Shown: positions 1 to 8,052 of the stretch, piece by piece
How the letters are laid out: every line of letters starts with the position of its first letter
How positions within the stretch are numbered: the first letter of the stretch is position 1
Source of the DNA: an uncultured bacterium
GTDB taxonomy: Bacteria; Verrucomicrobiota; Kiritimatiellia; CAIKKV01; CAITUY01
NCBI GenBank assembly: GCA_903958395.1
Contig: CAJBSZ010000478.1
Coordinates: 1 to 32,159, forward strand
DNA length: 32,159 nucleotides
Reading direction: 5' to 3'
Translations under genes and position numbers: made by a program
Notes under the pieces: generated by a model
What the model saw: the letters and a program-made list of their open reading frames with translations, nothing else
Told to the model about the DNA's origin: nothing
Databases searched by the model: none

Positions 1-294
1 AGTCACGGCACCAAAAACCTCAACCCTGTCAAGAGGTAAACCACGATGTGCGTATAAAAGCGTTCTGGCTCGCCAGGCTCCCTGAATTAATTTTTGTTTC
101 AGACTATCCACATTATATTTCCATGCCGGATTGACCAGTTTACTGCGATTCCCCGCGCCCCAGTATTCATTGGGAGCCGAGTGGTATGAATCGACATGTT
201 GCAATACCGCAATATCTGCCTCCGGACCAGGAGTTTCCCAATAGATCTCGTGTGATAATTGAAGCCAGAAATACCGGTTTGTGCATTCTGCCCT
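1..294 (-). CDS. 5'-truncated unidentified protein, open at the left window edge
   Basis: The minus-strand frame is open from 294 down to base 1 (98 codons) after an in-frame TGA at 295-297. The translation has protein-like composition, with segments such as RYFWLQLSHEIYWETPG and SAPNEYWGAGNRSKLVNPAW, and continues past the left edge. It contains no Met, so no start codon is available before the stop at 295-297. The N-terminus is therefore missing rather than merely unannotated. I do not recognise the family. It abuts the equally truncated GldG-like gene on the opposite strand. A chance open frame is possible, but the aromatic-rich, charge-balanced sequence looks coding. Two shorter ORFs overlap it in other frames and look like shadows. 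Confidence 0.5.
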
Positions 295-1552
295 TCAGGT
301 GGATATTGTGGATCAGGGAAGCGAGATCGCCCGGACCCGGGAACTGGTTGGGCGTTATAAAATCCGGGAATCCAGCGTTTTGATTGTCGCCTGCGGCCCG
401 CGTTACCGAGTCCTTCCGCTTCGGGCACTTGAGCGAACGGCCGCGGACGGGGGGCATCAGGGTCGGCATGGCTCGACATTCTCAGCCTCGATGGATTCTG
501 AACTGCGTTCGGCGCTCAGGGCGGTGACGGTTGAAGCCGCGCCGGTGGTGTATTTTCTGACCGGGCATGATGAGCGGGATATTGCGGATTTCACGGAGTA
601 TCGCGGGTATTCGGAGATTGCCGGGATTGTCCGTGAACGGCATGCGGAAGTGCGTTCACTACTTCTTGAAAGCCAGCTTCCGGTGACCAACGACTGTTCG
701 GTTCTCGTGGTGGCCGGCCCCGCGCGGCGGCTGGCGGCCTGGGAGGTCGCTAAACTCCGGGATTACCTGTCGCGGAGCGGGCACCTTATGGTGATGTTGG
801 ATTCCGGGCAGCCGACCGGGCTGGAGTCGTTTCTTGAGGAATGGGGCGTCCGGCTCGGGCAGGACCGGATTCTGGATTCCACGACGACATCGCTCCTGCC
901 TGGTAGTCGTGACCGGTCAGCGGCGCTGGGGTTGGGGGAAGTGTCGGTGATTCGCTACGGGAAGCACCCGATAACCGAGCCGCTCGATGGATTGGTCTCC
1001 ACCTTTGTCCTGCCCCGCTCAGTTGAGCCGCTGGCGGGCAACGGCGCAGGCAGGCATCTTAACGATCAGGCCGATAAACCCCGCGTCGCCACGCTGGCCG
1101 AGAGTGCTGAGAAAAGCTGGGCGGAAGTGGACTTCAATCAAAATCCGCCTCAGTTCAACGAGGGGTACGACCGGCGTGGGCCGGTCTCCCTGGCCGTGTG
1201 TGTGGAAAAAGGGGTGGCCTCTGAGCTTACTATGGACATCAAACCGGTTCGCATGGTGGTGGTGGGCGATTCCCAGTTTGCGGCAAACCGGTGCCTGACG
1301 GGCGCGAATGAACTGTTTTTTGTCAATTCGCTGGATTGGCTTCTGGAACGGAATGAGGCGGGAGTGGCACCTTCCGGGGAGGTGGGGTTATACACCCTTC
1401 AGATTGAAACCCGGGGCCGTGTCGTGACCTTTTTGCTGATTGTGGTTGCCATGCCCTGTGCGCTGGTTGGTCTGGCGTTCTTTGTGGCGATGGCCAGACG
1501 GGACAGACGGGTGCAGAGCGCCTTGGGCCGGAAGGGGACTACAAAGGTATGA
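281..1552 (+). pseudogene. GldG-like ABC-transporter auxiliary protein, N-terminus missing
   Basis: The product resembles the extracytoplasmic auxiliary subunit of GldG-type ABC exporters (ABC_transp_aux). The conserved stretch LQVDIVDQGSEIARTREL, followed by a basic segment and the strand SSVLIVACGPRYRVL, normally lies well inside such proteins. Here it is at the extreme N-terminus. A central Rossmann-like part (VVYFLTGHDERD, then VLVVAGPARRLAAWEVAKL) and a C-terminal membrane helix (VVTFLLIVVAMPCALVGLAF) remain. An in-frame TGA at 260-262 blocks extension, and the only early start is a GTG at 281 with no clear ribosome-binding site. I infer that the N-terminal membrane helix and first domain have been lost. 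The ABC ATPase and permease genes that usually precede this family are also absent. The stop overlaps the next gene by 4 nt (ATGA at 1549-1552). Whether it is a dead gene or an assembly artefact cannot be told here. Confidence 0.7.
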
Positions 1553-3399
1553 GTTGGAAACCCACCCTTTGGCTTCTGGTTCTGGTTGTACTGACGGGCC
1601 TGTTTATTGCGGTGTTTGAAATAAATACCGATCAGGGAGTTCGATCCCTGCCTCTGAACAGTCCGTTGCTTCATTTGAGTTCCGAGGTGATTACCCGGCT
1701 ATCCCTCACGGCCGGGACAAACCGGGTTGAGTGCGTGCGGCGTGACGGGGAGTGGTTCCTCACAAGGCCGATGGATGTCAGGGCGGATGCCGCCCGGATC
1801 AACCGCCTGGTGGAGGCCCTTGTCAAAATGCGCAAACAGGAGATCATTGATCCCCTCAGACGCGCGAAACGGGGGCTGTCCCTCGCCAGCTTCGGTTTGG
1901 AACCGCCTCGCGCACGCCTGGTTGTGGGAACCGATTCACATTCTGATGAGATTCTACTGGGTGAGGATGCCCCACTGGGTAATTTTGTGTATTTGAGTCT
2001 CAACGACGAGCGGGATGTCATCGGGGCCACCCTGAATGTGTCGGACATCCTGCCTCTGGATCCTGACGGGTTTCGAGATCAGGCGGTGTTCCCTTCCTCA
2101 ATCAAGCAGGCGATCCGTCTTGAGGTAAAGCATGCGGGCGGTTTTTTTCAGTTGGCATTAAAGGACGGCGTATGGCGAATCCAGCAGCCTTTTGACGCTC
2201 GCGCGGACGGGGCGCGGGTGGAACGGTTATGGAGGATCCTTGAAGCGTTGAAAATTGAGGGTTTGGCCGGGGGCGCCTCCCTGTCCGATTCCGTTTCGTA
2301 CGGGCTCGGTGTCGATGAGGCCGTCCTGCAGGTGTCGGTATGGACTGAGGGGCGGCGTCAGCCTCTGGTTGTAACGGTGGGGAAGACCCTGCAGGATAAC
2401 CCGTCATCGCTGTATGCGCGAATCAGTGATATGGCTTCGCTGGGTTTGGTGGGTAAGGATATTTTATCCCTTCAGACTATTTCTGCCAGCTCGCTGCGGG
2501 ACCGGAGATTGTGTGATGCGGATCCGTCCTCCCTGATGTTCCTGACGTTGTCCGATGATGATTCCAAGGTGGTCATGGAGAAGGGCGCGTCCGGGGAGTG
2601 GATGATCACGGAGCCTCTGAGATTTCCTGCAAATACCCGTGCAGTGGGTGCGTTTCTGAAGGCGATCAGCAGTTTGCAGGGTGAGGAGATCCGGAGTGGA
2701 ATTGCTGTGAAGGGGAACCCGCCTGAAGCGGAAACAATGTCCTGCCGTCTGAAAATTGCCAATCAGGTCCCCGTTCATGCGACAACAAACGCGACCATTT
2801 CCCTGGCGCCGGCAACAGGGGAGTGGACCTATCGTCTGTCCTGGCCCGGCGCGGGGACTTCCAACAGTCTGGTGTTTGGCGAGGAGGCTGGCGCGATTTA
2901 TAAAGTGTCTTCGGATGATCTATCGAAGATGTGGCGACGATTGGCCGACCGCCCTGTCTTTGCGGAGCCTCTGGCGTACATGGATTGCCTGATGCTGGAC
3001 TTGAATCCCCAGCAAGTGCGTCGCATCACACTGACCCGTGAAGGCCGTGAGGAAACGGTAACAAGCGGGTTGGATGGGAGTTGGACGGTTGATTCGCCGC
3101 CCGGTGGGCAGGTTGTCGAGGGAGCGATCCCTGCCTTGCTGGCGATGGCCGCCAAGCTTCAAGCGGAACGGATTGAAACCCTGGTCACCACTAATCTGGC
3201 GTCTTTTAAATTGAATGAGGCGGCAATCCGGGTGACCTTCGGGCTGAGTGGATCAAGCGGTATTCAGAAGACGGTGCTCATTGGCGACGGGGATGGTCGG
3301 TCGGGCGTCTATTCCATGATTCAAGGGCAGGATGTGGTTTTTGTCCTGAAGAAAGAGACGACGGAAGCCTTCGTCCGCCCCCTCGTCACCTCACCCTAA
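1549..3399 (+). CDS. DUF4340 domain-containing membrane-anchored protein
   Basis: This 616-aa protein starts with a single membrane helix (LWLLVLVVLTGLFIAVFEIN, about residues 7-26) followed by a long presumed extracytoplasmic part. It shows the repeated DUF4340 pattern: a short strand with a 'DGEWFLTRPMDVRADAARI' motif near residue 70, again as 'DGVWRIQQPFDARADGARV' near residue 207, and as 'GEWMITEPLRFPANTRAV' near residue 350. A fourth copy, 'DGSWTVDSPPGGQVVEGAI', lies near residue 510. Each copy is a W-x-(I/L/V)-x2-P module followed by a helix. DUF4340 genes commonly sit directly downstream of GldG-like genes, as here (4-nt overlap), and probably form part of the same exporter. The next gene overlaps by 1 nt (TAATG at 3397-3401). 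The biochemical role is unknown. Confidence 0.85.
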   Translation: MSWKPTLWLLVLVVLTGLFIAVFEINTDQGVRSLPLNSPLLHLSSEVITRLSLTAGTNRVECVRRDGEWFLTRPMDVRADAARINRLVEALVKMRKQEIIDPLRRAKRGLSLASFGLEPPRARLVVGTDSHSDEILLGEDAPLGNFVYLSLNDERDVIGATLNVSDILPLDPDGFRDQAVFPSSIKQAIRLEVKHAGGFFQLALKDGVWRIQQPFDARADGARVERLWRILEALKIEGLAGGASLSDSVSYGLGVDEAVLQVSVWTEGRRQPLVVTVGKTLQDNPSSLYARISDMASLGLVGKDILSLQTISASSLRDRRLCDADPSSLMFLTLSDDDSKVVMEKGASGEWMITEPLRFPANTRAVGAFLKAISSLQGEEIRSGIAVKGNPPEAETMSCRLKIANQVPVHATTNATISLAPATGEWTYRLSWPGAGTSNSLVFGEEAGAIYKVSSDDLSKMWRRLADRPVFAEPLAYMDCLMLDLNPQQVRRITLTREGREETVTSGLDGSWTVDSPPGGQVVEGAIPALLAMAAKLQAERIETLVTTNLASFKLNEAAIRVTFGLSGSSGIQKTVLIGDGDGRSGVYSMIQGQDVVFVLKKETTEAFVRPLVTSP

Positions 3400-5255
3400 T
3401 GTCAGCGTTTCCCTCAATTTCAAGACGGAAGTGGGTCGGATGGTTGTGTCACGGGCTTCCCTTCGTCTTGGGCGTGGGCATGGCTCTCGTTTTAGGCCTC
3501 ACCTGGCTCGGGTTTCCGGGTTTTTTCACTCGATGGATTCTGGAGACAGCGAATCAGGGTGAGTATTTTGTCACGGCGAATCATGTGAAGTTGGATTTGC
3601 GCGGCGGTATCAAGGCTTTCGATGTCATGGTGTATCGCAAGGGTATTACGGGCCCTCCCCTGCTTGAAACGAGAAGTCTGCAGGTTCTGTTTCACCTTTT
3701 TGAGGCACCCCATGCAGGCGGAAGCCGCATCAAGGAATTGAGGGCGCGGGGGGGTGTCATCCGTCCTCTCTGGGGGGCAGGCGGTGAAACGGGCCGTGGA
3801 GTGGTGGCAGATTCAGCGCTTTCCTCTTCGAAAAGTCGGGCCGGGAAGAGTGCCTGGATGGATGTGGATGTGACGCTGAATGACTTTGACGTTTTGGGTG
3901 TGTGGGTTGAAGAGTTGAAAACGGGAATTCAGGTGAAGGATGGGGAATGCCGGCTTTCCCGTTTGTCAGGACGGGTGGGGCGGGATCTTCAGAGGGGGAC
4001 CGTTGAGGGATCTCTAGCCTGGAAACACCGGCAACAGGCGATCGGGCATATGGTCACCTCCTTTGATCCCCATGTGTTGATGCCCGTTATTAAAAGGTTT
4101 TATCCTGACGCCATTCCGGTGTTGGAACGGTTTTCATTTCCTGCCGCCCCGCCCCGGCTGGATCTTGCCTTCGAGGTGGGGTTAGGGGGGGCGCTTAGAG
4201 TGAAGGTCGCGGGACGAATGCAGGCCTCGCAGTATGCCTACCGTGGAGCCGGAATCGGATTTGCGAATGTCGCCGGGGACTATGTTTACGGGAATGGAAC
4301 CAACCGGCTCAAGCTGGATCCCTTCCTGATTGTGGTCGGCGGACGGAAGGCAGAGGGGAAAACCGAATTTAATTTCACGGCCCGGACCACCCCATTCGAG
4401 ATGATCTCGGCGATAGACATGGCCTCGGTCCTCCGGTTGGCCGGCGTACGGGATCAGGCGCTGGAGCCTTGGACATTTGAAGGGGGGGCCACGATCGTGG
4501 CAAAGGGCGAGATCAACACCAAGACCCCGGAGCGATCCGCTCTTGAGGCCACGGTGGAGGGGGCGCACGTGGGCTTTAAATCGGTGCAGGTAAGTGATTA
4601 TATGTTTCGGGTTCTGGGGCGCGGACTGACAAACCAGTTTTCCGATATCCGGGGAAAAATTGGCGGCGGATCATTTTTTGGATCAGTGTTGTGGGAGCCG
4701 GCATCAACCGGATCCAACCGGGTCATCCGGGCCAGAGCTGAGATTATTCATGTGGATACGGATGAATTGCTTAAAATCATTTCAACCAACCGGGCTTGGA
4801 GAACAGCAGGTAAGCTTTACGGAAATATCGAGTGGGTGGCGTTGGACGGGGATTCGGGGGCCTCTCCGCTTTCAGTGCAGGGCCAGTTTACCGTGCGAAA
4901 CGCGCGTGTTTTACGGCTTCCTCTTTTCGGGGGATTGACTGCGAGCCTCAAGCGACTGTCGTCGGGATTTGATCCCGGAGCCACGACGGCGGAATTGCGG
5001 TTTTCGTTTCAGCTTAACAAGGGACGGGTCGAAAGCAGGGATATTCAAATGGAGTGCGGTTGGGTGACTCTTTCGGCACAGGGGAGTTGCGGACTTGATG
5101 GGACATTGGATTTCACGGTTGAGGCACACCTTGCCCGAAAGCCCGGAATGCTGGGCCTGGCTATGGCGTCGCTGTTTCCGGCGGGGACTAAGATTGAATT
5201 CAAATTGGATGGCACCCTGGAGTCTCCCGAGTGGAGACGGGTGGATTCGCGATAG
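3399..5255 (+). CDS. AsmA-like envelope protein
   Basis: A 618-aa protein with an N-terminal membrane helix (HGLPFVLGVGMALVLGLTWLGF, about residues 18-39) and then a beta-rich body of the AsmA/DUF3971/YhdP type. Typical signs are long alternating strands, 'VKLDLRGGIKAFDVMVYRKG' early on, and a C-terminal section (VRNARVLRLPLFGGLTASLKRL, then 'GRVESRDIQMECGWVTLSAQGS' and 'LDGTLDFTVEA'). In AsmA-like proteins such a section carries the conserved low-complexity strands. Family members are thought to bridge inner and outer membranes and move lipids, so a Gram-negative type envelope is implied. The start overlaps the previous stop by 1 nt, and the stop is followed after 7 nt by miaB. Family assignment is from overall pattern, not a diagnostic motif. 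Confidence 0.65.
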   Translation: MSAFPSISRRKWVGWLCHGLPFVLGVGMALVLGLTWLGFPGFFTRWILETANQGEYFVTANHVKLDLRGGIKAFDVMVYRKGITGPPLLETRSLQVLFHLFEAPHAGGSRIKELRARGGVIRPLWGAGGETGRGVVADSALSSSKSRAGKSAWMDVDVTLNDFDVLGVWVEELKTGIQVKDGECRLSRLSGRVGRDLQRGTVEGSLAWKHRQQAIGHMVTSFDPHVLMPVIKRFYPDAIPVLERFSFPAAPPRLDLAFEVGLGGALRVKVAGRMQASQYAYRGAGIGFANVAGDYVYGNGTNRLKLDPFLIVVGGRKAEGKTEFNFTARTTPFEMISAIDMASVLRLAGVRDQALEPWTFEGGATIVAKGEINTKTPERSALEATVEGAHVGFKSVQVSDYMFRVLGRGLTNQFSDIRGKIGGGSFFGSVLWEPASTGSNRVIRARAEIIHVDTDELLKIISTNRAWRTAGKLYGNIEWVALDGDSGASPLSVQGQFTVRNARVLRLPLFGGLTASLKRLSSGFDPGATTAELRFSFQLNKGRVESRDIQMECGWVTLSAQGSCGLDGTLDFTVEAHLARKPGMLGLAMASLFPAGTKIEFKLDGTLESPEWRRVDSR

Positions 5256-5262
5256 GGGTGGC

Positions 5263-6645
5263 ATGACAGTCGATACTAAACAGTTTGGGCGGACGGTTCA
5301 CATCAGGACCTATGGCTGCCAGATGAATGTGCGTGACAGCGAGGCCATTGGAGCCTTGCTGGTCCGGCACGGATACCGGTTACTGGCTGATGAGGCCGGG
5401 GCCGATGTGATTCTCGTCAATACCTGCAGTGTGCGGGGTAAGGCGGAGGACAAGGCGCTGGGCAAACTCCGGTTGGTTGTGGCGGCGAAAGTCATGCATC
5501 CGGGCCGTGTTGTGGGTGCGGTCGGCTGTATGGCGCAGCGTTTGGGGAGCGCGATTCTCAAGGAAGTGAAGGGGCTTGATTTTTCGGTGGGAACCCATCG
5601 GCTGAGCACCCTGCCCGCAGTGATTGAAGCGACCCGTGCCGGGCGGGGGCCGATTGTGGAGACGGGAGATGAGGAACCCGAGACGGAGTCTCTGACCGGT
5701 CATCTGGGAGGATCGTTATCCGCTTTTGTCAATATCCTGCTGGGCTGTGATCGGCGTTGTGCCTATTGCATTGTTCCGGCGGTACGGGGGCGGGAATGGA
5801 GCCGGCCGGCGGAAAATATTTTGCGCGAGGTGCGGGCGCTGGCGGAACAGGGATGCCGCGAAATCACCCTGCTGGGGCAGAGCGTGATGTCGTATGGCCG
5901 GAAAAACCCCGTGTGGACGGAGGAGGCAGTTTCCCCTCGCGGGTTTGTTGAGCCGCTACCCCGGTTGCTGGAGGCGGTGAGTGGCGTGCCGGGCGTGAGG
6001 AGAATCCGGTTTACTTCAGGGCATCCTTCCGGCTGCTCCAGCGAACTGGCGCGGGCCATGGCCGAAATCCGGGGAGTGTGTGATCATTTGCATCTCCCCA
6101 TGCAGTCGGGATCGGATGCGGTTCTGGGCCGGATGCGTCGTGGGTATACGGCGGATGACTATCGGGCGGCGGTGAAGCGGTTGCGTGACGCCGTCCCGTC
6201 CCTGGCCTTGACCACGGATGTCATTGTCGGGTTTCCCGGGGAGACTGAGGAGGACTTCGAGGCGACCCGGCGCCTGATGGATGAGGCACAATTCGATAAT
6301 GCCTACATCTTCAAGTATTCCCCGCGGGAAGGCACGCCCGCTGCAGCGTGGGAGGATGATGTGGCGGCCGATGAGAAGATGCGCCGGAATCATGTGCTTC
6401 TGGAGGATCAGGACCGGCGGGGTGCCTCGTTGAATCAGGCGTGCGTGGGACGGAGTGTTGAAGTGCTTGTGGAAGGGGTTAGCCTCCGGAACAAGGAACG
6501 CTGGGCGGGGCGCTCGGGCACAAATAAAATCGTAATTTTTGATCCTCGCGAAACCGTCCAGGCGGGTGATATAGTCTCGGTCCTGATTGAGCGGGTTGGG
6601 CCGCAAGTGATGTATGGAACCCTGAGAGGGACGATGAATTTATGA
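5263..6645 (+). CDS. miaB: tRNA-2-methylthio-N6-dimethylallyladenosine synthase
   Basis: This radical-SAM methylthiotransferase converts i6A37 to ms2i6A37 in tRNAs reading UNN codons. The N-terminal UPF0004 domain carries the three ligands of the auxiliary [4Fe-4S] cluster: Cys19 (RTYGCQMN), Cys55 (NTCSV) and Cys89 (GCMAQ). The radical-SAM CX3CX2C motif is Cys162, Cys166 and Cys169 (LGCDRRCAYC), followed by VPAVRGRE. The last 70 residues form a TRAM domain. The length (460 aa) is normal for the family. The frame is open upstream to 5095, but the ATG at 5263 is chosen because RTYGCQMN then falls at the usual distance from the N-terminus and AGGGGTGG precedes it. The exact QMN signature after the first Cys favours MiaB over MtaB or RimO. 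The ATGA at its end overlaps the next gene. Confidence 0.95.
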   Translation: MTVDTKQFGRTVHIRTYGCQMNVRDSEAIGALLVRHGYRLLADEAGADVILVNTCSVRGKAEDKALGKLRLVVAAKVMHPGRVVGAVGCMAQRLGSAILKEVKGLDFSVGTHRLSTLPAVIEATRAGRGPIVETGDEEPETESLTGHLGGSLSAFVNILLGCDRRCAYCIVPAVRGREWSRPAENILREVRALAEQGCREITLLGQSVMSYGRKNPVWTEEAVSPRGFVEPLPRLLEAVSGVPGVRRIRFTSGHPSGCSSELARAMAEIRGVCDHLHLPMQSGSDAVLGRMRRGYTADDYRAAVKRLRDAVPSLALTTDVIVGFPGETEEDFEATRRLMDEAQFDNAYIFKYSPREGTPAAAWEDDVAADEKMRRNHVLLEDQDRRGASLNQACVGRSVEVLVEGVSLRNKERWAGRSGTNKIVIFDPRETVQAGDIVSVLIERVGPQVMYGTLRGTMNL

Positions 6646-7196
6646 TATCGCTTTCGGAATTATGTATATCGACAGGGATCGTGTCCCTTGTGGTTTATCT
6701 GCCTTTTCTGGTGGCGCCGGAATGGGCGCAAAAAGGGCTCCGGATTTTCCCCCGTAATATCTGGGTGGGCGGGATTCTGGCCGCCGTGGCGCTGATCTGG
6801 TCTGCTTTTGAGATCAATGATATGCCATTGGGTGGGGTGGATGCCTATAAGTCATGGCTTTTGATTTTGGGCCCGGTAGTGTATGGGCTGATTATGGTTT
6901 TCATGAATGAACTGCTGGCGCCCCGGGCTTTGGGCGGGTTGCTCATGTTGTCTGCCGGGCCGCTTCTGGAGGCCCAGCGGCTTTATGAGTCATCGTGGAC
7001 CGTGGTGCCCGCTGTCATGGCGTATGGCTGGGTGGTGGCTGGTATGATTCTGGTGTTGTCGCCGTACCGGTTCCGTCACGCGGCACAATTCTGTTGCGGA
7101 ACGACTGCGGCCTGTCGGTGGACAGGTATTTTCGGCTTGGGGCTGGGTGCTTTTTTGATAGGGCTTGGACTGCTTGTTTTTGGAGGGGCACAATGA
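6642..7196 (+). CDS. small integral membrane protein, family not recognised
   Basis: A 184-aa, strongly hydrophobic protein with about six predicted membrane segments. These include 'IVSLVVYLPFLVAP' near residue 14, 'VGGILAAVALIWSAFEI' near 42, 'SWLLILGPVVYGLIMVFM' near 70, 'VVPAVMAYGWVVAGMILVL' near 121 and 'IFGLGLGAFLIGLGLLVFGG' at the C-terminus. A conserved-looking loop 'FEINDMPLGGVDAYKSW' lies between helices 2 and 3. No catalytic motif is visible. It is translationally coupled on both sides (ATGA at 6642-6645 and again at 7193-7196), so it belongs to the miaB operon. No function can be inferred. Confidence 0.8.
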   Translation: MISLSELCISTGIVSLVVYLPFLVAPEWAQKGLRIFPRNIWVGGILAAVALIWSAFEINDMPLGGVDAYKSWLLILGPVVYGLIMVFMNELLAPRALGGLLMLSAGPLLEAQRLYESSWTVVPAVMAYGWVVAGMILVLSPYRFRHAAQFCCGTTAACRWTGIFGLGLGAFLIGLGLLVFGGAQ

Positions 7197-7399
7197 ATTC
7201 AATTGCGAAAAGTGGTACGCCGATGGAGATTCTTGAAGCGGCCCTGAAGAAGGAGCACGCGGCGCACGACTTCTACGCCGAAGTCCGGGAACATTCCAAA
7301 GTGGAGTTTGTCCGGCTTCTGGCGGAGGAACTCTGTAATGAGGAAATGCGTCACGTTCGCCTTATTGAGGATCACATCGTCAGATTAAGGCGCGGATGA
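7193..7399 (+). CDS. mini ferritin-like (rubrerythrin-type) protein, single helix pair
   Basis: The ATG at 7193 overlaps the previous stop by 4 nt and gives a 68-aa product; the frame is also open further upstream (ORF from 6995), but that overlaps the preceding gene. It consists of two amphipathic helices with rubrerythrin-like spacing: 'EILEAALKKEHAAHDFY' (residues 12-28, candidate metal ligand Glu21) and 'LLAEELCNEEMRHVRLIEDHI' (Glu51-x2-His54). A full rubrerythrin has two such pairs in a four-helix bundle. One pair alone would have to dimerise to build a di-iron site, as encapsulated ferritins do. Cys48 is unpaired. The stop overlaps the phosphatase gene (ATGA at 7396-7399). The iron site is inferred from motif spacing only. 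Confidence 0.75.
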   Translation: MNSIAKSGTPMEILEAALKKEHAAHDFYAEVREHSKVEFVRLLAEELCNEEMRHVRLIEDHIVRLRRG

Positions 7400-8034
7400 A
7401 GAACTCTCCGAAGTTGATCATCTTTGACCTGGACGGAACCCTGATTGACTCTGCCCGGGATCTGGCGGCTGCGGTGAACGAAATGCGCCGCCATTTTGAT
7501 CTTCCGCCACTGGACGTGGCGACGATTACCGGGTATGTGGGCAACGGGGTTCGCCTACTGGTAACCCGGGCCGTGCAAGGAACAGCCATCAATGTCGATG
7601 AGGCTCTGCGCATTCAAGTCCCGATTTATCGTGCCCATATTGTTGACGATACAACCCTTTATCCCGGTGTCTATGAGGGATTGGGACTGTTGCGCGACCG
7701 GGGCCATGTTCTGGCAGTGGCGACCAACAAGCCGGCTGAGGCGTGTGACTTGATTCTGACGCACTTCGGGATAAGGGATTGGTTCGCCAGCGTTCTGGCC
7801 GGCGGCCGGTTTCCGGTTCTGAAGCCGGAGCCTGACATGATTCTCGATATTATGAAGACAGCCCGGATGCCGCCCAACGACACCTGGGTGGTGGGCGACA
7901 ATTATACCGATCTGGAATCCGCCCGAAGGGCAGGGGTTCGCAGCATCTTCGTGACCTATGGCTATGGCGAACCCGGCAACGAAAAGCCCACCCTGACCTG
8001 CCGTTCGTTTGGGGAAGTCATGGATCAGTTCTGA
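7396..8034 (+). CDS. gph: HAD-superfamily phosphatase, phosphoglycolate phosphatase type
   Basis: A 212-aa HAD hydrolase of the Gph/PGMB subfamily. Motif I is DLDGT with nucleophile Asp11 and acid Asp13. Motif II is the Thr of 'VLAVATNKP', motif III the Lys of 'PVLKPEPD', and motif IV 'VVGDNYTDLESARRAG'. The helical cap lies between motifs I and II. Gph removes phosphate from 2-phosphoglycolate formed during DNA repair or RubisCO side reactions. The substrate cannot be read from sequence, and pyrophosphatase or beta-phosphoglucomutase relatives share these motifs. It is the last gene of the overlapping operon and ends 18 nt before the convergent helicase gene, with no obvious hairpin between them. 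Confidence 0.85.
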   Translation: MKNSPKLIIFDLDGTLIDSARDLAAAVNEMRRHFDLPPLDVATITGYVGNGVRLLVTRAVQGTAINVDEALRIQVPIYRAHIVDDTTLYPGVYEGLGLLRDRGHVLAVATNKPAEACDLILTHFGIRDWFASVLAGGRFPVLKPEPDMILDIMKTARMPPNDTWVVGDNYTDLESARRAGVRSIFVTYGYGEPGNEKPTLTCRSFGEVMDQF

Positions 8035-8052
8035 GTTTCAACTCGCAAGCGG

